64,000 nucleotides of DNA from Paenibacillus tyrphae (GCF_027925525.1 NZ_BSDJ01000033.1:1-64000); one strand, 5' to 3'; shown: positions 1 to 7,941, counted from the stretch's first letter. Made by a program: numbers and translations. The notes: generated by a model not told the origin, from the sequence alone.

Positions 1-90
1 TTGACGGCTGTTTCAACATCTGAAAATCTCTTAAAGGCGGAAGGGGTTATGAAACTAACATTTTGCAATGTACCCACCCAGTAGAGCGAA
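1..90 (+). other. Open frame running in from the window edge
   Basis: A reading frame is open from base 1 to a TAG at 88-90 and ends ...CNVPTQ. It may be the last 29 codons of a gene lying mostly outside the window, or chance. No family is recognisable. Bases 91-264 hold no gene I can support; they are AT-rich and lead to the Shine-Dalgarno of the next gene. Confidence 0.2.
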
Positions 91-264
91 GAGCCAACAT
101 ATTACGATTCATCCTTTTATCAGGTAAAGAAAACTTTATTTTACTTTATATGAGATTTATTGTATTATATTTCCATATCAAAAGATTTGGGGTGATATAT
201 GTTCTAAACTAGGAATTGGAATTTTAGTTTCACTCAAAATCTACGAAATTTAGGAGGTAGAAAA

Positions 265-981
265 ATGAAAAAATTGTTCTTGAAATCAGTTTTAGCTCTT
301 ACAGTTATCGTTTCAGTGATCCCAGCTTCCGCAAATGCTACTGAATCAACACAGATAGTTGCAGCAAACTCAGCCACTGTCCCATGCATAAAAGCCGAAG
401 GCAAAGTATCCTACGAAACTGATGCTAATGGCATCACCAAGGAGATTACTGAGATAAGTAACACTCAGGAGTATGCTAAAGCTTACAATCTTGATTTACC
501 ATCTCCAAACGCAAAAATTGTCCATGTCAGAACTGTTTCTGATAGTGAAAAAACTAATTTAAACAGTGCAAACGCTGATAAGATTTCAACTCAGGGGATA
601 GGGGATTACTATCTTAAAAACGTTCAGGGGCCGCGTAGAGGTTGTGGCATACATCCTTTAAGACGTGATAACTTAGTTTATCCTGGGGGCAAGATGTCTT
701 TCACTGAATCTGTGGCAACATCTATTACTGGAACTGTCACAGTAAGCGCAGAAATAGTAAGTGCTGCTGTCGGTTTCAATGTAACGCAAACATTTACTGT
801 GACCGATGAACAAAACGTTACGATACCCCCCGCTTATTCTCGTGCCGAGGTTACTGCTTACGCTAACCTAGATATTTGGCAATATGATATTTATAAAAAG
901 GGGTGGTTCTCGGATAGTTACGAAGGCTATGGTGCTGTATCCAAGCCAGTAGGCGTTTGTTTTAATATTGTTTACTCTTAA
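265..981 (+). CDS. Secreted protein of unknown function
   Basis: The 238-aa product begins with a clear Sec signal peptide: MKK, then a hydrophobic stretch to about residue 20, then an Ala-X-Ala type site near ASANA. The mature part is polar and Thr/Ser/Val-rich with two cysteines in the middle and one near the C-terminus, suggesting a beta-rich extracellular protein. A strong GGAGG lies 7 bases before the ATG. The gene is monocistronic and ends at a hairpin terminator. I do not recognise the family. The low GC content matches the rest of the island. Confidence 0.7.
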   Translation: MKKLFLKSVLALTVIVSVIPASANATESTQIVAANSATVPCIKAEGKVSYETDANGITKEITEISNTQEYAKAYNLDLPSPNAKIVHVRTVSDSEKTNLNSANADKISTQGIGDYYLKNVQGPRRGCGIHPLRRDNLVYPGGKMSFTESVATSITGTVTVSAEIVSAAVGFNVTQTFTVTDEQNVTIPPAYSRAEVTAYANLDIWQYDIYKKGWFSDSYEGYGAVSKPVGVCFNIVYS

Positions 982-1000
982 TTTATCTTGATTCAATAAA

Positions 1001-1033
1001 AAAAGAAGCCTGATAATGAAAGGCTTCTTTTTT
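1001..1033. terminator. Rho-independent terminator, convergent genes
   Basis: AAAGAAGCCT pairs with AGGCTTCTTT around a short loop, with T-rich sequence after it on the plus strand and A-rich sequence before it. It sits between the secreted-protein gene and the convergent gene at 1052-1552 and could serve both. Confidence 0.8.
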
Positions 1034-1051
1034 ATGAGTTAACCAAACATT

Positions 1052-1552
1052 TCATGATAAATCTAATGGGATTTCTTCTTTCTTACTAACCCCTTCGTTG
1101 TTAACCCATTCAATTTCTAGATAATAACTTACAGGTTCTTGATTCTTATCCGTTTCTTGAATAGGTCCCTCAATAGATCCAATCTTAAGGTTTTCAAGTA
1201 AATTAATATTTCCATTGTTTGATGTTTTTAACCCTTCTAAAACTAGTTTCTCATTCTTCTCCCCACGCTTTTCATAAAATGAGTATTTAAAATAATTTGA
1301 ATCTTTAATTTCATTTAAATTACCCAAATACGTTAACATTCCGCTTCCACGTTGGATGGATGTATCGGTCTTAACTATGGCATAATTGTCCAACTTCCAA
1401 TGTTCTCCTCGCCCACTCAAAAAAGAAACTTTTAAAGTTGGTTGTCCTTGAGCATAACCATTTTGAACATCTTTGTTAAAATACATAAATAGGGTGATAA
1501 CATTAGTGATAACCAACAGAATAAGTAAACTTTGACTGAGATATTTTTTCAT
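1052..1552 (-). CDS. Membrane-anchored hypothetical protein
   Basis: The 166-aa product has one N-terminal hydrophobic segment (about residues 7-24) that reads as an uncleaved signal anchor. A polar extracellular domain of about 140 residues with alternating hydrophobic residues follows, which suggests beta structure. No catalytic motif is visible and I do not recognise the family. It is convergent with the secreted-protein gene and shares its terminator region. Confidence 0.6.
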   Translation of the reverse strand: MKKYLSQSLLILLVITNVITLFMYFNKDVQNGYAQGQPTLKVSFLSGRGEHWKLDNYAIVKTDTSIQRGSGMLTYLGNLNEIKDSNYFKYSFYEKRGEKNEKLVLEGLKTSNNGNINLLENLKIGSIEGPIQETDKNQEPVSYYLEIEWVNNEGVSKKEEIPLDLS

Positions 1553-1629
1553 TCAATGTTCTCTCCTTTATTTGATATAATAGGAAAGTTCTAGCATTAA
1601 CATTCACTCACTAATTGTTATTTATTCTC

Positions 1630-2173
1630 ATTATTGAAGAATATAACTTTTTTGATGTCTCTTTGTCAAATATTCTTCTTTATTATATCCCCAAACTCAA
1701 TTAGATTACGGCATACAAAACATAAATTGCATATTTTAATTAAGACTAGTTTAAATGATAAGGATATGATTATTGCTTTATATTTATCTAGTGATATTAA
1801 TGAGCATATTGAAAAAGTGTACGAAATCGAAGAAAAATTGGGATTCAAATTAATTTAGTGAAGAAAATTTTACCAAATTATACCGATTAGTTGGGGAGAC
1901 ATACAGAGATGATTTAATTGAACTGATGATTAATTATTTGGTAAAAGTGAAGATTATGATTCGGCAGATTATCGTTATGATGACATGGTAAAAATATGTT
2001 TAAATGATTTTAACAAAGAACAGACATTAAAATTACTAGATGTAATGAATACTAATTCACAGATTTGGAGGAGAAAAAAGTATGACTCATCTAAAGATAG
2101 GATAAGAATGCACTGTCAAAATGTTTTAGGTGAAGGATATGATTACTCTGAATATAGTAATTTAAATCTTTAA
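1630..2173 (+). pseudogene. Frameshifted remnant of an unknown small protein
   Basis: Several short frames join into one protein-like sequence if frameshifts are allowed. A frame starting EEYNFFDVSLSN stops near 1695. A second frame reads to FKLI and stops at 1858. A third frame (FSEENFTKLYRLVGETYRDD) picks up immediately, and a fourth begins SEDYDSADYRYDDMVK and runs to 2173. The composition of each piece is protein-like (acidic, helical), and each begins where the last ends. This is better explained as one decayed gene than as separate short genes. The parent family is not recognised. Confidence 0.55.
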
Positions 2174-2245
2174 ATTTCAACCAAGCCTAGTTAGCTTTAT
2201 AAGATGAGTGCACTTTGAGTACCTTTTTCGGATAGAAGAAGATAA

Positions 2246-2295
2246 AAAAAGATAGACATTGAGCCAATTATTAAGGCTACTATGTCTATCTTTAC
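2246..2295. terminator. Bidirectional hairpin terminator
   Basis: AAAGATAGACAT (2248-2259) pairs with ATGTCTATCTTT (2282-2293), extended by inner pairing of AGCC with GGCT. It separates the decayed gene from the convergent gene at 2304. Confidence 0.75.
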
Positions 2296-2303
2296 ATGAA
2301 TCA

Positions 2304-2987
2304 CTATTTACTTAAAGACGTGATGGATGGCAGCTGATTTACAAAATAGCCAACTACGGCAGCTAAAATAACTCCACCTAATATATATGCTCTTATATTC
2401 GATCTTATCTTATTCCGTTCAATACCGTCACCAAACTCAAATGAAGCGACTGGAAATAAGTATTCTCTAAATTTATCAAAACCCATAATTACCAAAAACA
2501 TAGAAGGGAATATTGCCCATACAGTCGAAGTGTCAAGATATTGTATAAAAGGTAAACTAACCAATAAGTAGAATAGTAAAGCGCTGGACATATTAATTAA
2601 GAAATTAGTTTTTCCTATAAAATCATACCATCGTCCTAGGCTCATTAAAAAACCTTCAATTTGTGCTGAAAAATGATCAACGTCCCTTTCCTCTCCGCTA
2701 ACCCTATAATTGAGAGAACGTACACCCTCAGATGAAAATCTAACAGATACATGAATATCATTATGATATGGAGTGCGCACTTCAATAGTTTTATATTGCT
2801 TCTCTTTTCTATTAGGGTATTTTAACAAATCCTCCAAATTCGAAAATTTTATTTGAGTACCTTCAATACAATCAATCTCATATGTGATCTCATCGGAAAC
2901 TTTGTTTAAAATCGTCTCCAATTCCCTTAACTTTCTTTCATTTAATAAAAATGTATTTCTAAAATCTTTCGTTTTTGATGTTTTCAT
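2304..2987 (-). CDS. Hypothetical protein with two membrane segments
   Basis: I placed the start at the ATG giving MKTSKTKDFR because GGAGG lies 5 bases before it; the upstream ATG in frame lacks this. The 227-aa product has a soluble N-terminal part of about 130 residues, then a hydrophobic region with one or two segments (about residues 135-175) and a last segment near the C-terminus (AYILGGVILAAVVGYF). No enzymatic motif is visible. The layout, a cytoplasmic domain plus C-terminal membrane anchors, is common in accessory-island proteins of unknown role. Confidence 0.6.
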   Translation of the reverse strand: MKTSKTKDFRNTFLLNERKLRELETILNKVSDEITYEIDCIEGTQIKFSNLEDLLKYPNRKEKQYKTIEVRTPYHNDIHVSVRFSSEGVRSLNYRVSGEERDVDHFSAQIEGFLMSLGRWYDFIGKTNFLINMSSALLFYLLVSLPFIQYLDTSTVWAIFPSMFLVIMGFDKFREYLFPVASFEFGDGIERNKIRSNIRAYILGGVILAAVVGYFVNQLPSITSLSK

Positions 2988-3072
2988 AATATCCTCCATG
3001 ACAAAACATATAACCATGTAAGCATAGTTATATTACCATAATTGAACATTACGGAGAATAATATTTTAAAAA

Positions 3073-3090
3073 ATAAAATCCGCATTTCAT
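3073..3090. repeat. Island palindrome, copy 1
   Basis: ATAAAA-TCCGCA-TTTCAT, an exact match to the island consensus ATRAAA-N6-TTTYAT. It lies between the divergent genes at 2304-2987 and 3339-4316. Confidence 0.8.
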
Positions 3091-3139
3091 ATTAAATAGA
3101 AGGGAAAGAATCTGTAGAGTACTATGGTTGGATAATAAA

Positions 3140-3162
3140 AGGACACATTAAAAAAGTGTCCT
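3140..3162. terminator. Hairpin of uncertain role
   Basis: AGGACAC pairs with GTGTCCT across an A-rich loop. Read on the minus strand it is followed by TTTTATT and would be a terminator, but no minus-strand gene ends here. It could be the relic of a lost gene. Confidence 0.4.
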
Positions 3163-3283
3163 AAGTAATGCTATCGGAGGATAATTGCATGCAATGTGCT
3201 AAAAATTTGAACCCCTCTTTAGACGTTTGGGTTCTATTTTCTGTTTTTTTCTACCTTTTTCGACTTCTGTCTTATGAAAGATG

Positions 3284-3292
3284 TGGTATAAT
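3284..3292 (+). promoter_or_regulatory. Extended -10 promoter of the HNH gene
   Basis: TGGTATAAT is a consensus extended -10 (TGn plus TATAAT), 47 bases before the chosen HNH start codon. No good -35 is visible at 17 bases, which is usual for extended -10 promoters. Confidence 0.6.
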
Positions 3293-3338
3293 TTTACTAT
3301 TAAGACAATTCGAAAACCAAGACTATAGAGGGAAAGAT

Positions 3339-4316
3339 ATGACATTCCTTGAGAAATGGCTTTATATCATCCGCAACTGTTCGTTTGATAACAGTTATAA
3401 AGCAGCGTGGGCCAAGGCAATCACCGAAATTGCAGTTGAATATGATTTTCACGAGCCAATTGGAAGCACAATGAAAATCGGGCTTGAAGACATTGCTAAG
3501 AAGGTGATTAGATACTACTTCGAGCAAACGATCTTTTTTGATTTAAAGCAAAGCCCCAACCCTAATAAACCGCCGAAGATCGTATCCTTAGTAAAGGAGT
3601 TAATTGCTGAGTACCAGACAGTAACTCAAAGCGCTCAACCGGTTAAATGGTTTCGGTCTAACATTGAGGTAATTTGTAAAATACAGTACGAAAAGACGGT
3701 AAAGCAAGTGAAAACCGCTTTAAAGGCTGACGTAAGTTACCGCTTTCTGACTGTTGAAGGAAAATTGGTTGACGATGTTTACAATTATGAACGGAACGCG
3801 GATTTCTTATATATAGCTGCTGATAATATGAGGGAACTGAAAGAGAATAGTTTAATCGTATTTGACGCGATCAATTACAGATGGTCGCAAATGCTTGAAA
3901 ATTTCAATCATTCGCCGCGCATATGCAAGAAGGTAAAGATTATTGATGAAGATAAAGTCAGACGCAAACCGTTGACTAAATTTTTTCAGCTTATTGCTGC
4001 AGAAAATCCAGACCATATTTGTTTTCATTGTGGGAAGAAAATCATCGATGAGACTCCCGCTATTGACCATGTAATTCCTTGGTCGTATTTATATAGCGAT
4101 GATTTATGGAATTTGGTTTATTCTCACCAAGCCTGTAACTCGAGCAAATCAAATGTCATTCCAAGCGAAGGAACGATACAGAGATTGGAAGAAAGAAATT
4201 CAAGGTTGCTCGCCATTCTTATGATCCAGGGACAAAACAATAAACATATTTCAGAACTTGAAATGGCTATTAATAACGGGTTAGTCAGAAAATTTTGGAT
4301 CTCATGTCAAGGTTAA
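3339..4316 (+). CDS. HNH endonuclease
   Basis: The start is the ATG giving MTFLEKWLYI, preceded by GAGGGAAAG; the longer frame reads through the promoter and is not coding. The 325-aa product has a helical N-terminal region with the segment FFDLKQSPNPNKPPKIV. A C-terminal HNH domain follows at about residues 225-275, containing CFHCGKK, the metal-binding DHVIPW motif, and HQACNSSKSN. This is the classical zinc-supported HNH fold that cleaves DNA. Nucleases of this type occur in restriction or defence loci and in mobile elements; the target is not evident. The downstream nucleotide pyrophosphohydrolase follows with 20 bases between, so the two may be cotranscribed. Confidence 0.8.
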   Translation: MTFLEKWLYIIRNCSFDNSYKAAWAKAITEIAVEYDFHEPIGSTMKIGLEDIAKKVIRYYFEQTIFFDLKQSPNPNKPPKIVSLVKELIAEYQTVTQSAQPVKWFRSNIEVICKIQYEKTVKQVKTALKADVSYRFLTVEGKLVDDVYNYERNADFLYIAADNMRELKENSLIVFDAINYRWSQMLENFNHSPRICKKVKIIDEDKVRRKPLTKFFQLIAAENPDHICFHCGKKIIDETPAIDHVIPWSYLYSDDLWNLVYSHQACNSSKSNVIPSEGTIQRLEERNSRLLAILMIQGQNNKHISELEMAINNGLVRKFWISCQG

Positions 4317-4336
4317 TCCCGGAAGGAGAACGTAGG

Positions 4337-4654
4337 ATGATCGTTTATAACAAGCTGGTACGTGACAAGATACCACGGATAATTGAAGCGTCAGGGAAAC
4401 AAGCTGAAATTAGATTTTTGGATGACGCGGAATACATTAAAATGTTGAATACTAAGCTTCAAGAGGAGCTTGATGAATTTATCAAGGCTGAGGAAGCTGA
4501 GAAAATAACGGAATTGGCTGATTTGGTTGAGGTTGTTTGTGCAATATTGGAGTATAAGGGAATCAGTAACGAGGAGTTTGAACGAATAAGGCAGGAGAAG
4601 AAAGAGAAGCGCGGCGGATTTGGGGACAGGATACTGCTTGTTAAAGTTGAGTAG
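4337..4654 (+). CDS. MazG-like nucleoside triphosphate pyrophosphohydrolase
   Basis: The 105-aa product begins MIVYNKLVRDKIPRII, the hallmark of the phosphoribosyl-ATP pyrophosphatase-like branch of the all-alpha NTP pyrophosphatase superfamily. It continues with the acidic metal-binding helices (LQEELDEFIKAEE and ELADLVEVV). Members hydrolyse NTPs to NMP and pyrophosphate, and small MazG-like enzymes often sit in accessory or phage regions. The start is fixed by GGAAGGAG 8-10 bases upstream; an earlier in-frame ATG overlaps the HNH gene. It is probably in one operon with that nuclease. Confidence 0.8.
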   Translation: MIVYNKLVRDKIPRIIEASGKQAEIRFLDDAEYIKMLNTKLQEELDEFIKAEEAEKITELADLVEVVCAILEYKGISNEEFERIRQEKKEKRGGFGDRILLVKVE

Positions 4655-4747
4655 CCATTAAGGTTTTACATGGAAAGAGGATCATTTTTCTATTGCAGTG
4701 GTATTGGGTTATCTTGGGCTATAAAAGTGGTATGTCAACTATTATGT

Positions 4748-4767
4748 ATAAAATAGCTAGCTTTAAT
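4748..4767. repeat. Imperfect island palindrome
   Basis: ATAAAATAGCTAGCTTTAAT resembles the island palindrome but has an 8-base centre and an altered right end. It lies between the pyrophosphohydrolase gene and the membrane-protein frame that follows. Confidence 0.3.
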
Positions 4768-4904
4768 CGTCGTACTAATTATTATATTAGACAGGAGAAA
4801 GATTAGTTGACCATTTATTAAAAAAATTCAGAGAAATACTCTATAATCCATGGGTCTTACCACTTTGCTATCTGTATTGGATATTTATTTCATTAAAATC
4901 CGAA

Positions 4905-5741
4905 TTGATTTTATATCTAAGCCTTTTGATGTATGTTATCTATTTGATTGCAAAGTCTAACGAAAAGTTGCTTGGAAAAAATGTAAAGAAAGAGAAATTA
5001 AAAAATATATTTATTATATTTATTTTATTGATGCCTTCAATTATAAAAGTAAGTTTTGTTTTTGTTTGGGGCTTGTTTTATTTACTAAGAAATTATGATT
5101 CAATATTTGAAGAAATTGTCTGTTCGGCAAAATATAACACTTTTGAAGAAGGAATTAACAAGAACTTTTATCTTTTTATAACGTTTTTTGTTTATTTAGT
5201 AACTACTATAGAAGTATTAATCCCAATCATCAATATGTATTATTATGGAAACCTTTCGTCGATTATAGATGCACTTTTTAGCATGTATTTTATATTTATT
5301 ATTTCATTTTTTATTTTTTGGTTGCTTGTTTCAATATCTGTATATTTAGTTAAATCAACTCTGGTAATAAATGGAGGTCAAAGTGATATTTTCAAAACTG
5401 TAATTGCTTATTTATGTATTATAGCTTCGTTCTTGATTATTCCAGATTTCCTCTATTCAATAATTTATTCCGCGACAATGACACTAACTGGTGATAAGCA
5501 TGGTTATCTTCAGATGTTTTATTTTGCATTTATGCTTCATCATCAAGTTCCAATGAATGACTATTACATGAATATACAAGATAAGATTCAACATAACTTT
5601 GCATACGGTTTAGTAAGTGGTCTACATGTTCTAACTGTTAAGATAGTGGATGGGACTATTATTGCAGCGATAATTGTTACATTATTTTCTGATAAAGTTT
5701 TGAAACTTATAAGTATTCGACAAGGAAAGAAAATAAAATAA
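4905..5741 (+). CDS. Polytopic membrane protein with a doubtful start
   Basis: The protein has about six strongly hydrophobic segments in 278 residues and no soluble domain, so it is an integral membrane protein of unknown function. The only in-frame start is a TTG with no Shine-Dalgarno. Yet the frame is open for about 33 further codons upstream (VDHLLKKFREILYNPW...) back to an AGGAGA at about 4794. There it lacks an ATG, GTG or TTG at the right distance. The gene may therefore have lost its start codon or use an unusual one. It may be a recent pseudogene. Confidence 0.55.
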   Translation: MILYLSLLMYVIYLIAKSNEKLLGKNVKKEKLKNIFIIFILLMPSIIKVSFVFVWGLFYLLRNYDSIFEEIVCSAKYNTFEEGINKNFYLFITFFVYLVTTIEVLIPIINMYYYGNLSSIIDALFSMYFIFIISFFIFWLLVSISVYLVKSTLVINGGQSDIFKTVIAYLCIIASFLIIPDFLYSIIYSATMTLTGDKHGYLQMFYFAFMLHHQVPMNDYYMNIQDKIQHNFAYGLVSGLHVLTVKIVDGTIIAAIIVTLFSDKVLKLISIRQGKKIK

Positions 5742-5764
5742 CGAAGCCATAGAGGAAAGATATA

Positions 5765-6229
5765 ATGACTACTATTTTGAGTAGTAACTCGATAGCGTTT
5801 TTAAAATCAGTTATTTACGACGAATTGGATGGCCAATTTATGATGCTATTATACGAAGATAGTATGGTCAAAACTACTTTTAATGAAGATCTTATTAGTG
5901 CTTTGATACCGAATAAAAGATTGGTTTCATTCCCTTTAAGGAGAGATGTGATTATGTGGGAGGCTTATAAGACCAAGGAAGAGTTTAAAGATAATTGTCC
6001 GTGTTGGTATCAAATATTAGATTTTGTAAAGGGCATAGAAGATACTGATACTAGATGGTATTTTGATATATGCTACAATCATTATCCTGAAAGAAGGTAT
6101 ACAACGATATTCAAATCATATATCACCGAGGAATATAAAGACTATATTCTCAGTGTTGAAGCTAATTTTAATGAAAAACTGAGAAAATATGATTTTAGAA
6201 TCGTGAAGAAAGTGGATAATTTAAGATAA
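5765..6229 (+). CDS. Hypothetical protein, 154 aa
   Basis: A soluble, Tyr-, Asp- and Glu-rich protein with no signal peptide and no recognised motif. GAGGAAAG lies just before the ATG. Its size, acidity and tryptophan content resemble many small immunity or phage-associated proteins, but that is only an impression. It follows the membrane protein after 23 bases and is probably cotranscribed with it. Confidence 0.6.
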   Translation: MTTILSSNSIAFLKSVIYDELDGQFMMLLYEDSMVKTTFNEDLISALIPNKRLVSFPLRRDVIMWEAYKTKEEFKDNCPCWYQILDFVKGIEDTDTRWYFDICYNHYPERRYTTIFKSYITEEYKDYILSVEANFNEKLRKYDFRIVKKVDNLR

Positions 6230-6244
6230 TAAAACCGTTTCAAG

Positions 6245-6262
6245 ATAAAATACTAGTTTTAT
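6245..6262. repeat. Island palindrome, copy 2
   Basis: ATAAAA-TACTAG-TTTTAT, exact consensus match. It lies 15 bases after one stop codon and immediately before the GAGGGAG Shine-Dalgarno of the next small gene. Confidence 0.85.
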
Positions 6263-6282
6263 GAGGGAGAGATGATAAACAA

Positions 6283-6447
6283 ATGTTCTTTTATATTATC
6301 CTTATAATATTTACTCTTTATCTTGCTACCATGGTAAATAAAATTGCAAGAAAAGGAAAAATGTCAATGCGATCAGCATATCTTTTTTATACTCTATTTT
6401 TTGTTGTTGTTTTGTACTCAGTTGGTGGTGTCATATTCAGTAAATAA
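6283..6447 (+). CDS. Small membrane protein, 54 aa
   Basis: Two hydrophobic segments (about residues 2-17 and 32-50) are joined by a basic loop (NKIARKGKMSMR), a hairpin-like membrane micro-protein. GAGGGAGAG precedes the ATG by 12 bases. It sits between two exact copies of the island palindrome, one before its Shine-Dalgarno and one just after its stop. I do not recognise a family. Confidence 0.5.
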   Translation: MFFYIILIIFTLYLATMVNKIARKGKMSMRSAYLFYTLFFVVVLYSVGGVIFSK

Positions 6448-6451
6448 CAAG

Positions 6452-6469
6452 ATAAAAACTGACTTTCAT
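6452..6469. repeat. Island palindrome, copy 3
   Basis: ATAAAA-ACTGAC-TTTCAT, exact consensus match, 4 bases after the stop of the 54-aa gene and just before the XRE regulator's ribosome-binding region. Confidence 0.85.
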
Positions 6470-6488
6470 CATGAAATGAGGAATTAAC

Positions 6489-6776
6489 ATGAAGACGTTT
6501 GCTAAGAATTTAAGAAAAGTTAGGACTAGGAAGGGATTGACTCAAATTCAACTTGCAGAACGTCTTCGTGTAAATAATGCAACTATTTCAAAGTGGGAAT
6601 CCGGTAATTATGAGCCGAATTTAGATCAGTTAGTTTCGATTTCAAAAGAGTTGGATGTGTCCATTGACTGGTTACTTAGTTATGAAGATAAACTTGATCA
6701 AGTTATTGATGAATATATATTAAGTGATGAAGATCTAACACTAATTAGGCAGCTTGCAAGCAGGTTATCTAAATGA
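6489..6776 (+). CDS. XRE-family transcriptional regulator
   Basis: The 95-aa product is one Cro/C1-type helix-turn-helix domain. Residues 5-60 contain RKGLTQIQLAERLRVNNATISKWESG and then the PNLDQLVSISKELDVSIDWLL helix, followed by a short acidic tail. Such proteins bind palindromic operators as dimers. It is the only DNA-binding regulator in the island, so it is the natural candidate to bind the recurring 18-bp palindrome. The most symmetric copy overlaps this gene's own stop codon. GAGG is 8 bases before the ATG. Confidence 0.85.
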   Translation: MKTFAKNLRKVRTRKGLTQIQLAERLRVNNATISKWESGNYEPNLDQLVSISKELDVSIDWLLSYEDKLDQVIDEYILSDEDLTLIRQLASRLSK

Positions 6777-6790
6777 AAGTACACTTTCAT
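6773..6790. repeat. Island palindrome, copy 4
   Basis: ATGAAA-GTACAC-TTTCAT. Its arms are perfect inverted repeats and the symmetry continues into the centre (GT/AC). The TGA stop of the XRE gene is embedded in the left arm. Confidence 0.9.
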
Positions 6791-6812
6791 ACAAAAATGG
6801 AGGGTTGTAAAT

Positions 6813-7106
6813 ATGGATGCATTTGAATTGCGAACGTACAATACCGTTGATGCAAATGGTATATATGCTGTTGGGGGAAATAAGGAAAAATCCAAACTAC
6901 CAATGATCTTTAGTATTTGTGGAGACTTTACTGCCTACAAAGAAATTGATATCGGCAAAACTGTTCGTTTCGTGGTAGATGGGTTTGATGAAGATGTTGA
7001 GCTTTTGGAAGTATCGAAAGAAAAGATAACCATTTCTACTTCGCATGAAATAGGTAGAAAATTAATCGCAGCAGGAATATGTCTGTATGAAAGGTCAATT
7101 TTATAG
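6813..7106 (+). CDS. Hypothetical protein, 97 aa
   Basis: A small soluble protein with alternating hydrophobic residues (KTVRFVVDGFDEDVELLEV) that suggests a small beta barrel. GGAGGG precedes the ATG by 10 bases. No family recognised. It lies after the XRE regulator, separated by island palindrome copy 4, and leads a string of very short genes. Confidence 0.55.
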   Translation: MDAFELRTYNTVDANGIYAVGGNKEKSKLPMIFSICGDFTAYKEIDIGKTVRFVVDGFDEDVELLEVSKEKITISTSHEIGRKLIAAGICLYERSIL

Positions 7107-7122
7107 GGAGGGGGTAAGGTCT

Positions 7123-7236
7123 ATGAAAAAGTATCAATTACACTCATTGAGACCTAAAATCGATGGTTACGCACATCCTGAACCTGAAGGCGAAGAAGTT
7201 AGAAAATGCTTAGAGGTCAGGAATAGTGGGCAATGA
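7123..7236 (+). CDS. Micro-protein, 37 aa
   Basis: Begins MKKYQLHSLRPKIDGYAHPEPEGEE behind a strong GGGAGGGGG. Its TGA overlaps the ATG of the next gene in an ATGA arrangement, which supports translation of both. Function unknown; short genes packed like this are typical of phage-derived operons. Confidence 0.45.
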   Translation: MKKYQLHSLRPKIDGYAHPEPEGEEVRKCLEVRNSGQ

Positions 7237-7367
7237 AGTCGATAAGAATTTATGGAGCTTTTGTTGTTTGTGAACGCAAACCAGAGGATTTTCCAGAGTA
7301 TGGCCTATGGTGGGTGGATATTGATGATTTGATTGCTATGTCAGAAGGTAAATCTCATGAAACCTAA
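7233..7367 (+). CDS. Micro-protein, 44 aa
   Basis: Starts at the ATG overlapping the preceding stop (ATGA). The product is acidic and Trp-rich (PEYGLWWVDIDDLIAM). Its 3' end overlaps the next gene by 11 bases. Translational coupling with both neighbours is likely. No family recognised. Confidence 0.45.
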   Translation: MKSIRIYGAFVVCERKPEDFPEYGLWWVDIDDLIAMSEGKSHET

Positions 7368-7521
7368 TACAAGAAAAGAACGACTTGAATGGATTAAATA
7401 TAGAAAAGGCATTGATTATGTAATGTCTATGTATGCTTTAACAGATAGAGAAGTAAAAGAATGGTTCGAACGTGTGTATTCATTATATAAGGATTTACCT
7501 GAATATCAAAATATACATTAG
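7357..7521 (+). CDS. Micro-protein, 54 aa
   Basis: The ATG giving MKPNTRKERLEWIKYR is preceded by AGAAGG and overlaps the preceding gene. The product is helical and strongly charged. The frame stays open for 39 codons after its TAG, so an originally longer protein may have been truncated by that stop. Confidence 0.4.
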   Translation: MKPNTRKERLEWIKYRKGIDYVMSMYALTDREVKEWFERVYSLYKDLPEYQNIH

Positions 7522-7641
7522 GACCCAACTTGTCTCGTCTATCAATCGGAGATTCGAATCACTTGGGACTGTGCTTGCGGCAATGCTATTGTTGACGAAG
7601 ATGATCCAGAACTCGAAAGAAGACAAGAGTATAACCGATGA
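7522..7641 (+). pseudogene. In-frame extension after a stop, possible gene remnant
   Basis: In the same frame as the 54-aa gene, 39 codons after the TAG read as protein-like sequence including TWDCACGNAIVDEDDPELERRQEY and then end at a TGA that lies inside palindrome copy 5. The CxC and acidic pattern looks coding, so this may be the severed C-terminal part of an older protein. Confidence 0.3.
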
Positions 7642-7655
7642 AATATCAGTTTTAT
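7638..7655. repeat. Island palindrome, copy 5
   Basis: ATGAAA-TATCAG-TTTTAT, exact consensus match. As in copy 4, a TGA stop codon is embedded in the left arm. It marks the point where the plus-strand run meets the minus-strand run. Confidence 0.85.
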
Positions 7656-7840
7656 CATATAAATTTAATCCAAGAATAAAAAGAAACTAAAAATAAACCA
7701 ATGGAAATATACTTAGCCACACTCCTCGGTATAACCGCTGAAAGTAGCCAACCAATAATACCTGCCCCAAACGCAAATCCAAAAAGTAAAAACAAAGGAC
7801 GAGCAGATATCCCTAATTCAACACCGTCAAAAGGATTCAT
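7655..7840 (-). CDS. Small membrane protein, 61 aa
   Basis: Two hydrophobic segments with Gly-rich faces (FGFAFGAGIIGWLLSAV and YISIGLFLVSFYSW). A GGTGAGG lies about 10 bases before the ATG. A plus-strand frame overlaps it, but that frame is Lys/Pro-rich and lacks membrane or domain character, so the minus frame is preferred. Function unknown. Confidence 0.45.
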   Translation of the reverse strand: MNPFDGVELGISARPLFLLFGFAFGAGIIGWLLSAVIPRSVAKYISIGLFLVSFYSWIKFI

Positions 7841-7880
7841 TGTTGTTTTACCTCACCATTCTAAAATAATTTTAAAAAAG

Positions 7881-7898
7881 ATAAAATCTCAATTTTAT
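7881..7898. repeat. Island palindrome, copy 6
   Basis: ATAAAA-TCTCAA-TTTTAT, exact consensus match, between the stop of the GNAT-like gene and the start of the 61-aa membrane protein. Confidence 0.85.
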
Positions 7899-7941
7899 TT
7901 AAAACGAATATATGCTCAATGACAAAGAATAGATAAACGAG

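Noticed and set aside
6773-6790. PlcR-type box
   Set aside because: The PlcR box has four bases between its half sites; here there are six, and no PlcR or PapR gene is visible.
7472-7690. 72-codon frame overlapping the end of the 54-aa gene
   Set aside because: It starts inside another gene, lacks a ribosome site and has no domain; the overlapping in-frame remnant fits better.
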